Below are positions 15,160 through 23,339 of a stretch of DNA of 25,700 nucleotides, one piece after another; the stretch's first letter is position 1, and each line of letters begins with the position of its first letter. This stretch comes from an uncultured Atopobium sp. (lineage in GTDB: Bacteria > Actinomycetota > Coriobacteriia > Coriobacteriales > Atopobiaceae), in contig CAKARF010000005.1 in the NCBI GenBank assembly GCA_916720465.1, positions 1 to 25,700 of the forward strand, in the 5' to 3' direction. The notes below the pieces were generated by a model. That model was not told where the DNA came from. It saw nothing but the letters and a program-made list of their open reading frames with translations, and searched no databases. Both the position numbers and the translations under genes were made by a program.

Positions 15160-16809
15160 ATGATTTCTATGTCTGCGTTTGAGGTCCTCGGCCCCATTAT
15201 GGTGGGTCCTTCTTCCTCGCACACAGCAGGAGCCCTGCGCATTGCCCTGGTTGCACGCTCGCTTGCACCAAAGCAGCTGGAGCGCGTTGAGTTTTGGCTC
15301 TACAACTCCTTCTCTCATACCCACCTTGGTCACGGCACCGATTACGCTCTGATTGCAGGCATCTTAGGCCTTGCTCCAGACGATACGCGCGTCCGTGAAG
15401 CACTTACCCTGGCAGAAGAAGCACGCCTCAACTACAGCGTTATCGAAAAGGGCGACGACGAGACCCTGCACCCAAACACCGTAGAAATTCACCTCTACGG
15501 TGCAGATAACGTCCATGTTTCTGTTATGGGTGAGTCCGTTGGTGGCGGCCGCATTCGCATTTCTGGCGTTAACGGCGTACGCATTCGCATGTCTGGCGAT
15601 ATGCCCACCATTTTTGTTTCACATCGCGATAAACCCGGTGTTCTTGCAGCTCTCACTACTATTTTGGCTACACAAAACATCAATGTTGCAACTATGCGCA
15701 CTTTCCGCTCAGAGCGCGGCGGCTTTGCCCACACCGTCTTTGAGATTGACGAGCCTATTGAGCAGGAAGTCCTAGACCTCTTCCAACTGGCACCTCACGT
15801 TTCGTACGCCGCTCAGGTTTCTATTCCAGGAGCAGCTCCACAAGTCACAAACGACGTGCTTTCAGGAGCCTTTGACAACGGCGCAGATCTTCTCGCCAGA
15901 TGCTCTAAAACGGGAGCCTCTATTGGCCAGATTATGCGTAAGCGCGAGAAGGACTTGCGACCAGATACCGACGTAGACGCAGAGATGGCTCACGTTCTAG
16001 AGATTATGCGCGATGAGGTTCACGACACTATCAAGACGCCTCGTCAGTCTATTGGTGGCCTGCTCAACGGCCAGGCAAAGACCGTAGCAAATACCCCAGC
16101 TGCAATCTCCGGCGCACTTATGGGCACCACACAAACACGAGCCGTTGCCTACGCTATGGCCGTTCTTGAGCGCTCAGCTACCATGGGCGTTATTGTTGCC
16201 GCCCCTACTGCTGGCGCTTCTGGCGTTGTACCGGGATCACTTATCTCTGTTGCAGAAGAGATTGGTGCTACTGATGAGCAGGTTATCTCTGCGCTTTGGA
16301 ACGCAAGCGCTATTGGTGCCATCCTAACCACCAACGCGAGTGTTTCGGGTGCTGAGGGTGGCTGTCAGGCAGAAGTCGGCTCCGCTGCTGCCATGAGTGC
16401 ATCTGCTCTGACCGAGCTTCTGGGCGGCACTCCTCAGCAGTGCTTGGACGCAGCCTCTATTGCTATCTCTAACCTCTTAGGACTGGTCTGTGACCCTGTC
16501 AGAGGACTGGTTGAGTATCCTTGCCAGGATAGAAACGCCATTGGTGTAGCTGCGGCTGTAAGTTCTTCTCAGCTTGCTTTAGCCGGTGTTGGAAACCCAA
16601 TTCCGTTTGATGAGGTTGCTCACGCTATGGCAGAAGTTGGCGCCGCACTTCCTGTTTCTCTTAGAGAAACAGCTAAAGGCGGTCTTGCCGCCACTCCAAG
16701 CGCTCCTACTGCCTGTGCAAGCTGTACTGGTTGTGCCCCTCTTGACCAGGCACTTATCGATGCAGAACGCATGCTTGGCGCAAATACTAGAGACGTTCCT
16801 TGCGCTTAG
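15160..16809 (+). CDS. Single-chain iron-sulfur L-serine dehydratase
   Basis: This enzyme deaminates L-serine to pyruvate and ammonia using a [4Fe-4S] cluster as Lewis acid. Domains in order: beta domain (GPSSSHTAG, residues 16-24), an ACT domain (about 148-220), then the alpha domain (from about 243). The alpha cysteines are Cys402 (GGCQAEVGS), Cys444 (CDPVRG) and Cys455 (YPCQDRN). Their spacing, 42 and 11, matches what I recall for the cluster ligands of the Legionella enzyme. The tail holds CASCTGC and ends DVPCA. The 549-residue frame starts at the ATG at 15160 after GGAG; an upstream ATG (15109) lies inside the terminator hairpin and is rejected. Two-subunit Bacillus enzymes split these same parts, so this is a natural beta-ACT-alpha fusion. 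Confidence 0.93.
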   Translation: MISMSAFEVLGPIMVGPSSSHTAGALRIALVARSLAPKQLERVEFWLYNSFSHTHLGHGTDYALIAGILGLAPDDTRVREALTLAEEARLNYSVIEKGDDETLHPNTVEIHLYGADNVHVSVMGESVGGGRIRISGVNGVRIRMSGDMPTIFVSHRDKPGVLAALTTILATQNINVATMRTFRSERGGFAHTVFEIDEPIEQEVLDLFQLAPHVSYAAQVSIPGAAPQVTNDVLSGAFDNGADLLARCSKTGASIGQIMRKREKDLRPDTDVDAEMAHVLEIMRDEVHDTIKTPRQSIGGLLNGQAKTVANTPAAISGALMGTTQTRAVAYAMAVLERSATMGVIVAAPTAGASGVVPGSLISVAEEIGATDEQVISALWNASAIGAILTTNASVSGAEGGCQAEVGSAAAMSASALTELLGGTPQQCLDAASIAISNLLGLVCDPVRGLVEYPCQDRNAIGVAAAVSSSQLALAGVGNPIPFDEVAHAMAEVGAALPVSLRETAKGGLAATPSAPTACASCTGCAPLDQALIDAERMLGANTRDVPCA

Positions 16810-16864
16810 AGATGCGTTTTGTATAATATTTTTTGCTGCAAACAGAATTTCTTGAAATTATTGC

Positions 16865-16893
16865 TTGCATCTCTGACGAGTCTCCTTTATAGT
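16865..16893 (+). promoter_or_regulatory. Candidate promoter for the tRNA pair
   Basis: TTGCAT (16865-16870) and TATAGT (16888-16893) have the ideal 17-base spacing and lie about 34 bases before tRNA-Gln. A small GCGC/GCGC inverted repeat lies in the leader. Confidence 0.5.
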
Positions 16894-16926
16894 TATTTCT
16901 CGCGCTGATGCGCACGGATGACATCT

Positions 16927-17000
16927 TGGGATATCGTCTAGTGGTAGGACAGCGGATTCTGGTTCCGTCAACGGGAGTTCGACTCTCTCTATCCCAGCCA
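16927..17000 (+). tRNA. tRNA-Gln (anticodon CTG)
   Basis: Acceptor arms TGGGATA (16927-16933) and TATCCCA (16990-16996) pair fully. The D arm is TCGTCTAGTGGTAGGACA. The anticodon loop TTCTGGT lies between GCGGA and TCCGT (one G-U), giving CTG. The T loop is TTCGACT. The discriminator G is followed by an encoded CCA. Confidence 0.95.
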
Positions 17001-17019
17001 TGTCCTCCCAGTCATACAT

Positions 17020-17096
17020 GGCCCGTTCGTCTAGCGGTTCAGGACGCCGCCCTCTCAAGGCGGAGATCACCAGTTCGAATCTGGTACGGGCTACCA
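17020..17096 (+). tRNA. tRNA-Glu (anticodon CTC)
   Basis: Acceptor arms GGCCCGT (17020-17026) and ACGGGCT (17086-17092) pair with one G-U. The anticodon stem CCGCC/GGCGG holds the loop CTCTCAA, giving CTC. The T arm is CCAGTTCGAATCTGG, and CCA is encoded. It lies 19 bases after tRNA-Gln, so both are probably cut from one transcript. Confidence 0.95.
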
Positions 17097-17103
17097 AATG
17101 TTC

Positions 17104-17129
17104 AAGGACTTCTTCGGAAGTCCTTTTTG
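17104..17129 (+). terminator. Terminator of the tRNA transcript
   Basis: AAGGACTTC and GAAGTCCTT form a perfect 9-bp stem capped by a stable TTCG tetraloop, followed by a T-run, eight bases after the tRNA-Glu CCA. Confidence 0.93.
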
Positions 17130-17251
17130 TTTATCTCAACGCCACTTTTGCTTCTATCGTAAAATAGACCAGTCTGTTTGAAATTTCCGCCACACTCACC
17201 TGTGCGGCCAAGAAGTATAAGAATTTTTACTAACACCTTGATTGGATCAGG

Positions 17252-19420
17252 ATGTGGCTTGAGTTCTTCCAAAGTGCTGTTGTAATTGTTGCCCTGCTCT
17301 ATGTGCCAGGCGTCATTTTGCTACACGCCTCCGGCATGCCTAAGCCTTGGGCTCTTGTTACTGCTCCTTTAGTAAGCTGCGCACTTTACTTTATTGAGGG
17401 AGAAATCTTTAGCGCGCTCAACGTCCCTGTTCCCTTAGCTGTGATGGTTCTTGTCCCCTTACTTGTTGCAATCTTAGTCAATGGCTACGTTTTTTATGTT
17501 GCTCCCAAACACAAAGAAGACCTCCGGGGCGAGAAACCCGTCAAATCCAAAACAACACGCGCTAGTAAGCAGTCGACTTGCCTTGTACCAGCATTTGTCT
17601 GCGAAGAGCTCCCCTTCTGGATGCCTCTTCTGTACGTTGCAATTGGCCTTCTTACCGTAGGGCTTCTTTTCTTACCTACCCTGCCCTCTGCCAGCTCCTT
17701 TGTCCAGGGCTGGGATATTGCACACCACTTAGATGTCACACAGGCAATGATTGAGTCTCAAAAATATTCATCTATCCACTATGACTTCTACAGCACCGTA
17801 GAAGCTTCAATTACCCCTTGGGAGCCGGGTGCTTCGGGCTTTTATCCTTCTGGCTGGAACATCATTGTTGCGCTAACAACACAGCTTGTTTCTACAACCG
17901 TTCCTATTGCAGGTAATGCGCTCAACTTTGTAAGTGCTGCGATTGTCTTCCCACTCTCAATCTGCTCGGTTATTGCAAAAGTTCTTCCCAAGCATCGTAT
18001 TGCACTTGTAAGCGGCGCTTTTGTTTGCCTAGCATTTTTTGTTTTTCCTTGGTCGCTTTTAATCTATGGACCAATTTTCCCTAACACTGTGGCCTTCTGT
18101 GTAATGCCTTCTATTTGGTGGGTTTTTATGCAGATGACTCGCTCAAAGACTCCAAAACACGATCTTATCTGGCTTATCGTTATATTTACTCTTGGCTGTA
18201 TTACCCTCTTTATTTTGCACCCTTCCACGATTTTCTCATCAATTGTTGTGCTTTTGCCTTGGAGTTTTGCACGCATTGGAGAGTCAAAACGCCGAGTTGT
18301 TCTCTTTGGAAAACAAATCAAACCTGTCACGCTCGCGTATGCATTCTTTATCTTTGCGCTGGTTATTTGGTCTGTTTTCTACTATGTTTTGATTGTCCGA
18401 GGCGTGGCCCTCAACTTCTGGTGGAGCGCCTACTCAAGCTTGCAAGATGCTATTTTGCACGCCCTTGGCATGGACTTTATTGGACAGTCCTACGCAGGTG
18501 GAGAGCTTGTTTCTCCACAGCCAGTGCTTTCAATCTGCGTGCTGGTAGGTGCTGTGTGGACATTCAAGCATAAGCAAGCTCGCTGGATGGTATCTGCCTT
18601 TATGTACCTGTCCATTCTCTGCATTTTTATTATTACGTTTGATGTTCCGCTCAAGGGATATCTCTCGGGCTTTTGGTATACCGATCCGTTCCGCATTGCC
18701 GCTAGCTGCGTCATTATGGCAATTCCGCTGGCAGCGCTTGGCCTAGCAACTCTTGCCGAAGCTGCGTTGGAAACATTTGCCTCTTGGCGAGAAAAAATTG
18801 CTCAACGCCAAAATCAGGCTCAAACTAAAGCTCAGACCTGCGTCTTTTGCAACATTTGGGCTAAACCTCTAATTGCTGGCGCAGTTATAGTGTGCGTAGT
18901 TGTGCTTAACTATGTGGTCCCTATGCCAAACCTGAAATCGGAAGAGCCAATTCCTGCTGCTCTTGCGTTTAAACAAGCTTCTGAGAAGGCCTATGGTGAT
19001 CACTACATTTTGACATCAGAGGAGCTTGAGTTTTTGCGCCGCGTAGAGCTTACCGTTCCTGCGGGTGCCGTTATTGCCAACCTACCTCAAGATGGCAGCC
19101 TCTGGGCATATGGCACTAACGACTTACACGTGCTCTGGCGCTTCCCTAACGGCTATGACGCCTCAGAACGTCCTGCAAGCGCAATTCTTCGTAAACGTCT
19201 TAATCGCATTGCCAGCGACCCTGAAGTGCTTCAGACGGCTCACGACCTTAACGTGCAGTACGTCCTTATTCTGAACAACGTTGTTGATTACTCCAACGCT
19301 GTTACCAGTACCTACAAACCTGGAACCTTCAGAGGCATCACGCAAATAACAGACACCACCCCAGGTTTTGAGGTGGTGCTGGAAGAAGGTTCTATGAGGT
19401 TGTACAAGATTACCTTGTAA
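17252..19420 (+). CDS. Large polytopic membrane protein, DUF6541-like
   Basis: This 722-residue protein has roughly 12 hydrophobic segments, beginning with FFQSAVVIVALLYVPGVILL at residues 5-24. A large non-membrane loop (about 150-205) holds GWDIAHHLDVTQAM and PWEPGASGFYPSGWN. A C-terminal soluble domain of about 150 residues follows the last helix (AGAVIVCVVVLNYVVPMP). This layout is known for actinobacterial DUF6541 proteins and resembles GT-C lipid-linked sugar transferases, where an acidic residue in the first large loop is catalytic. A role in cell-surface glycan assembly is inference only. It stands alone after the tRNA terminator, and its 3' end faces metK with five bases between. Confidence 0.72.
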   Translation: MWLEFFQSAVVIVALLYVPGVILLHASGMPKPWALVTAPLVSCALYFIEGEIFSALNVPVPLAVMVLVPLLVAILVNGYVFYVAPKHKEDLRGEKPVKSKTTRASKQSTCLVPAFVCEELPFWMPLLYVAIGLLTVGLLFLPTLPSASSFVQGWDIAHHLDVTQAMIESQKYSSIHYDFYSTVEASITPWEPGASGFYPSGWNIIVALTTQLVSTTVPIAGNALNFVSAAIVFPLSICSVIAKVLPKHRIALVSGAFVCLAFFVFPWSLLIYGPIFPNTVAFCVMPSIWWVFMQMTRSKTPKHDLIWLIVIFTLGCITLFILHPSTIFSSIVVLLPWSFARIGESKRRVVLFGKQIKPVTLAYAFFIFALVIWSVFYYVLIVRGVALNFWWSAYSSLQDAILHALGMDFIGQSYAGGELVSPQPVLSICVLVGAVWTFKHKQARWMVSAFMYLSILCIFIITFDVPLKGYLSGFWYTDPFRIAASCVIMAIPLAALGLATLAEAALETFASWREKIAQRQNQAQTKAQTCVFCNIWAKPLIAGAVIVCVVVLNYVVPMPNLKSEEPIPAALAFKQASEKAYGDHYILTSEELEFLRRVELTVPAGAVIANLPQDGSLWAYGTNDLHVLWRFPNGYDASERPASAILRKRLNRIASDPEVLQTAHDLNVQYVLILNNVVDYSNAVTSTYKPGTFRGITQITDTTPGFEVVLEEGSMRLYKITL

Positions 19421-19425
19421 GGACA

Positions 19426-20688
19426 CTACGCCTGAAGTGCGGAGACCGCGTCCTTAAGCTCTTGAACACGGTCAGTTGCTTCCCATGTAAAGTCTGGGTC
19501 TTTGCGGCCAAAGTGACCGTATGCTGCAGTCTTAGAGAAGATAGGACGGCGCAGCTTAAGATCTCTGATAATGGCACCAGGGCGAAGATCAAAGACCTTC
19601 TCGATAGCTTGCTCAATTACAGCATCGTCAACAATACCAGTGCCAAAGGTATCAACCATGATAGACAGTGGATGAGAAACGCCAATGGCGTAGGCAAGCT
19701 GAACTTCGCACTTCTTTGCAAGACCAGCTGCTACGACGTTCTTAGCAACCCAGCGAGCTGCATATGCTGCTGAGCGGTCAACCTTGGTACAGTCCTTTCC
19801 GGAGAAAGCGCCGCCACCATGACGACCCATGCCGCCGTAGGTATCAACAATAATCTTCCTGCCGGTAAGACCTGTGTCTCCCATAGGTCCACCAACAACA
19901 AAGCGACCAGTTGGGTTAACGTAAATGTCAGCGTTGTCCCAAGCGATGTTGACCTCACCCATAACAGGAGCAATAACGTGGTCAATCATGTCCTGCTTGA
20001 TAACGGACATGTCCTCAATCTCTGGGGCGTGCTGTGTGGAGACAACAATAGCTGTGACCTCAACGGGTTTCTCGTCCTCATAGCGAACGGTAACCTGAGT
20101 CTTGCCATCTGGACGCAAATACTCAACCTCGCCAGACTTACGCACCTCTGAGAGGCGCTGAGCCAGGCGCTGAGCAAGATAAGCTGGCATTGGCATCAGA
20201 ACATCAGTCTCATCGGATGCAAAGCCAAACATCATGCCCTGATCACCTGCGCCGATAAGATCAAGCGGATCGGTGGTGCGTCCTGCCTGTGTGTCATAGG
20301 ACTGATCAACACCTTGGGCAATATCTGGGCTCTGCTCATGGATAAGGCTCAAAACACCGCAGGTCTCGCAGTCAAAACCATACTTAGCGCGGTCATAGCC
20401 AATATTTCTGAGGGTGTTACGAACAATCTCCTGAACATCAACGTAGGATTGAGTGCGAATTTCTCCTGCTACCACAATAGTTCCTGTAGTAGCAAAGGTC
20501 TCGCATGCACAACGAACGTTATCCAAGCAAGCTGGAACGCCGCTTGGAGAAACGTATCCACGCTCTTCGAGCTCTGCTTCTTTTGCTAGGATTGCATCAA
20601 GAATTGCGTCAGAAATCTGATCACAAACCTTGTCTGGATGTCCCTCAGTAACACTCTCTGAGGTGAACAAATAGTTTTTGTGTGCCAT
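19426..20688 (-). CDS. metK: S-adenosylmethionine synthase (MetK)
   Basis: MetK makes SAM from methionine and ATP. Signatures seen: LFTSESVTEGHPDKVCDQIS at the N-terminus (ATP and metal site), GAGDQGMMFGFA (the hexapeptide signature), and GGGAFSGKDCTKVDRSAAY (phosphate loop and Lys/Asp ligands). The C-terminal domain ends normally. I start at the ATG at 20688 (MAHKNYLF, 420 residues), which follows GAAAGGACAG. A frame from 20751 adds 21 residues without a ribosome-binding site. The leader has only short hairpins and no recognisable SAM riboswitch. It supplies SAM for cell enzymes, including the radical SAM protein at the right end of the window. Confidence 0.97.
   Translation of the reverse strand: MAHKNYLFTSESVTEGHPDKVCDQISDAILDAILAKEAELEERGYVSPSGVPACLDNVRCACETFATTGTIVVAGEIRTQSYVDVQEIVRNTLRNIGYDRAKYGFDCETCGVLSLIHEQSPDIAQGVDQSYDTQAGRTTDPLDLIGAGDQGMMFGFASDETDVLMPMPAYLAQRLAQRLSEVRKSGEVEYLRPDGKTQVTVRYEDEKPVEVTAIVVSTQHAPEIEDMSVIKQDMIDHVIAPVMGEVNIAWDNADIYVNPTGRFVVGGPMGDTGLTGRKIIVDTYGGMGRHGGGAFSGKDCTKVDRSAAYAARWVAKNVVAAGLAKKCEVQLAYAIGVSHPLSIMVDTFGTGIVDDAVIEQAIEKVFDLRPGAIIRDLKLRRPIFSKTAAYGHFGRKDPDFTWEATDRVQELKDAVSALQA
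20061..20076 (-). repeat. 16-mer repeat copy 2 (inside metK)
   Basis: On the minus strand this is GACGAGAAACCCGTTG, identical to 1294-1309 in dapB. In metK it encodes DEKPV in the coding frame. Confidence 0.7.
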
Positions 20689-20804
20689 GAACTGTCCTTT
20701 CACGCATGGCTTCTCTGCGTATGCAGCATATTTGCGTTCTTCTACGCGCAACCACTCTTACTATACCCGCCAAAGACACTTTTGAGCAGGATTAGTCAAG
20801 AAAA

Positions 20805-20836
20805 TTGTAAAAAAGAGCACCACAAGGGCGCTCTTT
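20805..20836 (-). terminator. Terminator of the TetR gene
   Basis: On the minus strand AAAGAGCGCC pairs with GGTGCTCTTT (one G-U) around CTTGT and is followed by a continuous T-run, about 43 bases after the regulator's stop. It separates this transcript from metK on the same strand. Confidence 0.92.
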
Positions 20837-20878
20837 AAATAGCATAGTTAAACTGGCATTATGCAAAAACGCGTATGA

Positions 20879-21592
20879 TTACTCGTCTATTCCAATGCCA
20901 GCAAGTGTCATATCGAGCAGATTCTGAGCAAGCTCGTCAGAGCCCTCCGCACCGTGACGCTCTCCCATCAGACCAATAGCCGAGAGAACCAGTGCGCCCG
21001 TAATAGAACAGGCGGCAAGTCTTGAATCAACACCCTGGCGAATAAAGCCTTGCGTCTTTCCCATCTCAAGCTGATTAGTAAGAAGAACAACCACGCGAGA
21101 AAGCGGTCCCTCAATATTGGTAATAAGTGCCTGCTCAGAGCTTGCAAGCTTGTTAATCAAAGCCAAAACAAGTGGCGAGTCAGGAAGAATATGTGAGGCT
21201 AGCTGAGCAATGATTGCATGAAGAGTCTCTTTTGAAGCAGGCTTATTACCAATGGTATGCGCAATATCTTTTGCAAGCTCATCAACGCTCTCGTCAAAGA
21301 TTGCCTGCAAAAGGGCCTCTCTATCAGAAAAGTAGTAATATAGCGCGCCCTTTGAAAGACGAGCTCTTTCAGAAATCTCACTCATTTTGAAGTTAGTATT
21401 TCCGCGAGCAAGCATGAGCTTAGTTGTCTCGTGCATAATACGCTTACGTGTAGCAGCACTCTTTTTAGTGCGAGCTTCAGCACGAATATGAGAAATGGAA
21501 GGCGCTGGAGCTTCAGGTTCTTCTGCAGGCTGTTGTTCATAAGCATTATGGTGTATGACTTCTAACGTAATATAATCGCGCTTCTCGCCCAT
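20879..21592 (-). CDS. TetR/AcrR family transcriptional regulator
   Basis: This is a 237-residue repressor-type protein. A variable N-terminal extension of about 45 residues (rich in Glu, Pro, Ala) precedes the TetR DNA-binding domain: TRKRIMHETTKLMLARGNTN, then FKMSEISERARLSKGALYYYFSDREALLQAIF. The C-terminal two-thirds is the ligand and dimer domain, with no recognisable specificity. The start is the ATG at 21592, just after GGGGGAG; a Met four codons upstream lacks a ribosome-binding site. A 17-base palindrome lies 23 bases upstream. No efflux pump is adjacent, so targets are unknown. It lies between the CCA-adding enzyme and metK, all on the same strand but with its own terminator. Confidence 0.88.
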   Translation of the reverse strand: MGEKRDYITLEVIHHNAYEQQPAEEPEAPAPSISHIRAEARTKKSAATRKRIMHETTKLMLARGNTNFKMSEISERARLSKGALYYYFSDREALLQAIFDESVDELAKDIAHTIGNKPASKETLHAIIAQLASHILPDSPLVLALINKLASSEQALITNIEGPLSRVVVLLTNQLEMGKTQGFIRQGVDSRLAACSITGALVLSAIGLMGERHGAEGSDELAQNLLDMTLAGIGIDE

Positions 21593-21615
21593 GAACTCCC
21601 CCATACGACACTATC

Positions 21616-21632
21616 CGTCATATAAAATGACG
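21616..21632. promoter_or_regulatory. Candidate TetR operator
   Basis: CGTCAT (21616-21621) and ATGACG (21627-21632) are a perfect inverted repeat around ATAAA, 17 bases in all, a usual size for a TetR-family operator. It lies directly upstream of the regulator's start, suggesting autoregulation. Confidence 0.55.
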
Positions 21633-21735
21633 CCTCTCTGATAATTTTTTATGCCTACTATACCGTTTTACCGAACCTATAAAAATACAAAGCCCTTACT
21701 TTTTTATTGATTAAATCTGGCACTCTTTATTATTT

Positions 21736-23160
21736 TTACCAATTACCCTTAGAGAGAATGGCGAGAAGATCTTCTTTTCTATTCTCCACTTGACCTGCTA
21801 AATAAAGCTCAAAGAGCTTACGTTGGCATACGCCCACAGCAGGTCCTGGCTGAAGCGAGAGCACTTCCATAATTTCTGCTCCCGAAACGCACAACTCTTG
21901 TGGACGCTGAGCAATTCCCCGTTTTGCCTCATGTAAGAGAAGGGTCCTCATAGCCTCAAGCGTTACCGCATAGCTGCGATACGGATTTGCCTTTGCCAGA
22001 GCATCTGCCTGCTTTAACGTCAAAAGGTCATACGCAAGAGCAATGCCGTCCGATTTACTTGCCTCGGCTAACAGGGCAATCATATGCCTGAGAGAAGTTG
22101 TTGTAATATCCACATCATAGTCATGTAGTGCTACAAGAGAACAAACCTCATTACTCAAATGCTGCGATAAAGCTAATCGTTTGAGCAGCGCCTTTGCCAC
22201 AACCGCGCCTTTTTCTGGATGACCGTAAAAATGACCTCTACCATCTGCATCTACGCTAAACATTTCTGGCTTTGAAATATCATGTAGAAGCGCCGCCCAC
22301 CTAAGAGCTGGAGTAGCACACCCTGCTGTAAGAGCCTCTGCTGCAGAGCATACCCGAGCAGTATGCTCCAGCACATCATAGGCGTGATACGGACTTCTTT
22401 GATCAAAATTTTGCAACGGTAAGAGCTCTGGAATTGCTACCGCTAAAACAGGAAAACCCAGCTTGATAGCATGGGCAATATGGCCAACCTCAACAATTTG
22501 AGCTACTTCCGAGCCAATGCGCTCAGATGCAACCTGAGAGAGTAGCGCCGCGCACTTAATGAGCGCCTGATGTGTTTTCTCCTCAATTGCAAACGAGAGC
22601 CTGCACGCAAACCTCAAAGCACGTAGCATGCGCAATGCATCCTCAGTAAATCGAACGCTTGGCTCCCCAACAGCGCGAATTACACGTGCAGACAAATCTT
22701 CTTGGCCACCGTAAAGGTCCAGCAATCCCCTCTTGGGATGATATGCCATGGCGTTTATAGTGAAGTCTCTACGTGCAAGATCTTCCTCTATACGAGAGAC
22801 AAACTGCACAGAATCAGGACGTCGACCGTCAAGATATTCTCCATCACAGCGATACGTTGTGACCTCAATAGGATGCTTCTCGACAACAGCAGTAACGGTT
22901 CCATATGCAATACCTGTTTCATGCACAGGAATGTCTGCAGCCACAAAAGCCGCTTTGCTCTGCTGCCACGTTGCCGATGTTGTGATGTCAATATCATGGG
23001 CAAATGAGCCGCGTAGGGCGTCTCGTACCCAGCCACCTACAATCCACGCCTCAAATCCGGCATCTTCAAGAACTTCTAATGCACGCAACGCGTAGGTGGG
23101 AACTTGTAAATTCACGGAGCGAGAAAGGCATGGTGAAGAGCTGTTTTTCTGTATGCTCAT
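21736..23160 (-). CDS. cca: CCA tRNA nucleotidyltransferase (HD-domain type)
   Basis: This enzyme adds or repairs the 3' CCA of tRNAs, a class II nucleotidyltransferase. The head domain has EAWIVGGWVRDALRG and the metal motif HDIDITTSA, then YRCDGEYLDGRRPDSVQF and RRDFTINAMAYHP. The RNA-binding neck has RFTEDALRMLRALRFACRL. A C-terminal HD phosphohydrolase-like domain has RWAALLHDISKP and GHFYGHPEKGA. I start at the ATG at 23160 (MSIQKNSS, 474 residues), six bases after GGAAGGA; upstream in-frame starts (23166, 23214) lack good sites. It is divergent from the radical SAM gene; a weak SOS-like box lies 83 bases upstream. Confidence 0.93.
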   Translation of the reverse strand: MSIQKNSSSPCLSRSVNLQVPTYALRALEVLEDAGFEAWIVGGWVRDALRGSFAHDIDITTSATWQQSKAAFVAADIPVHETGIAYGTVTAVVEKHPIEVTTYRCDGEYLDGRRPDSVQFVSRIEEDLARRDFTINAMAYHPKRGLLDLYGGQEDLSARVIRAVGEPSVRFTEDALRMLRALRFACRLSFAIEEKTHQALIKCAALLSQVASERIGSEVAQIVEVGHIAHAIKLGFPVLAVAIPELLPLQNFDQRSPYHAYDVLEHTARVCSAAEALTAGCATPALRWAALLHDISKPEMFSVDADGRGHFYGHPEKGAVVAKALLKRLALSQHLSNEVCSLVALHDYDVDITTTSLRHMIALLAEASKSDGIALAYDLLTLKQADALAKANPYRSYAVTLEAMRTLLLHEAKRGIAQRPQELCVSGAEIMEVLSLQPGPAVGVCQRKLFELYLAGQVENRKEDLLAILSKGNW

Positions 23161-23243
23161 GGCCATTCCTTCCGCAGTTGCTGATGGGAAAAGTATACAT
23201 CCTTCACACGTCATTCACATCCTTCCTGCGGTTTTTAAAATGA

Positions 23244-23257
23244 CAAACGTTTGTTCT
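23244..23257 (-). promoter_or_regulatory. Degenerate SOS (LexA) box near cca
   Basis: On the minus strand AGAACAAACGTTTG matches 12 of 14 positions of the Gram-positive LexA consensus CGAACRNRYGTTYC. It includes a 12-base palindrome, ACAAACGTTTGT, at 23243-23254. Confidence 0.45.
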
Positions 23258-23301
23258 AGATTTTTCTTTACTTCTTCCCCGTTCGTGATAGTCTAAGTAT
23301 A

Positions 23302-23315
23302 CGAACAGACGTTCT
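23302..23315 (+). promoter_or_regulatory. SOS (LexA) box upstream of the radical SAM gene
   Basis: CGAACAGACGTTCT matches 13 of 14 positions of the Gram-positive LexA consensus CGAACRNRYGTTYC, including the full GAAC-N4-GTTC core. It lies 24 bases before the ATG at 23340 and overlaps a possible -10 (TATACG, 23298-23303), where LexA would block transcription. Confidence 0.75.
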
Positions 23316-23339
23316 ATTTTCAAGTAGAAAGTTGCTGCC

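Noticed and set aside
14431..15333. A 300-codon minus-strand open frame over gltX and serine dehydratase
   Set aside because: It crosses a strong terminator and two conserved genes; the translation has no recognisable domain.
16817..16860. AT-rich stretch with TATAAT and AATTTC/GAAATT after serine dehydratase as a terminator
   Set aside because: The stem is short and no T-run follows it; it could equally be promoter-like AT-rich DNA.
20689..20880. SAM riboswitch before metK
   Set aside because: The leader has only 4-5 bp hairpins (for example TTGCG/CGCAA and ACGCA/TGCGT) and no recognisable SAM-I, II or IV core.
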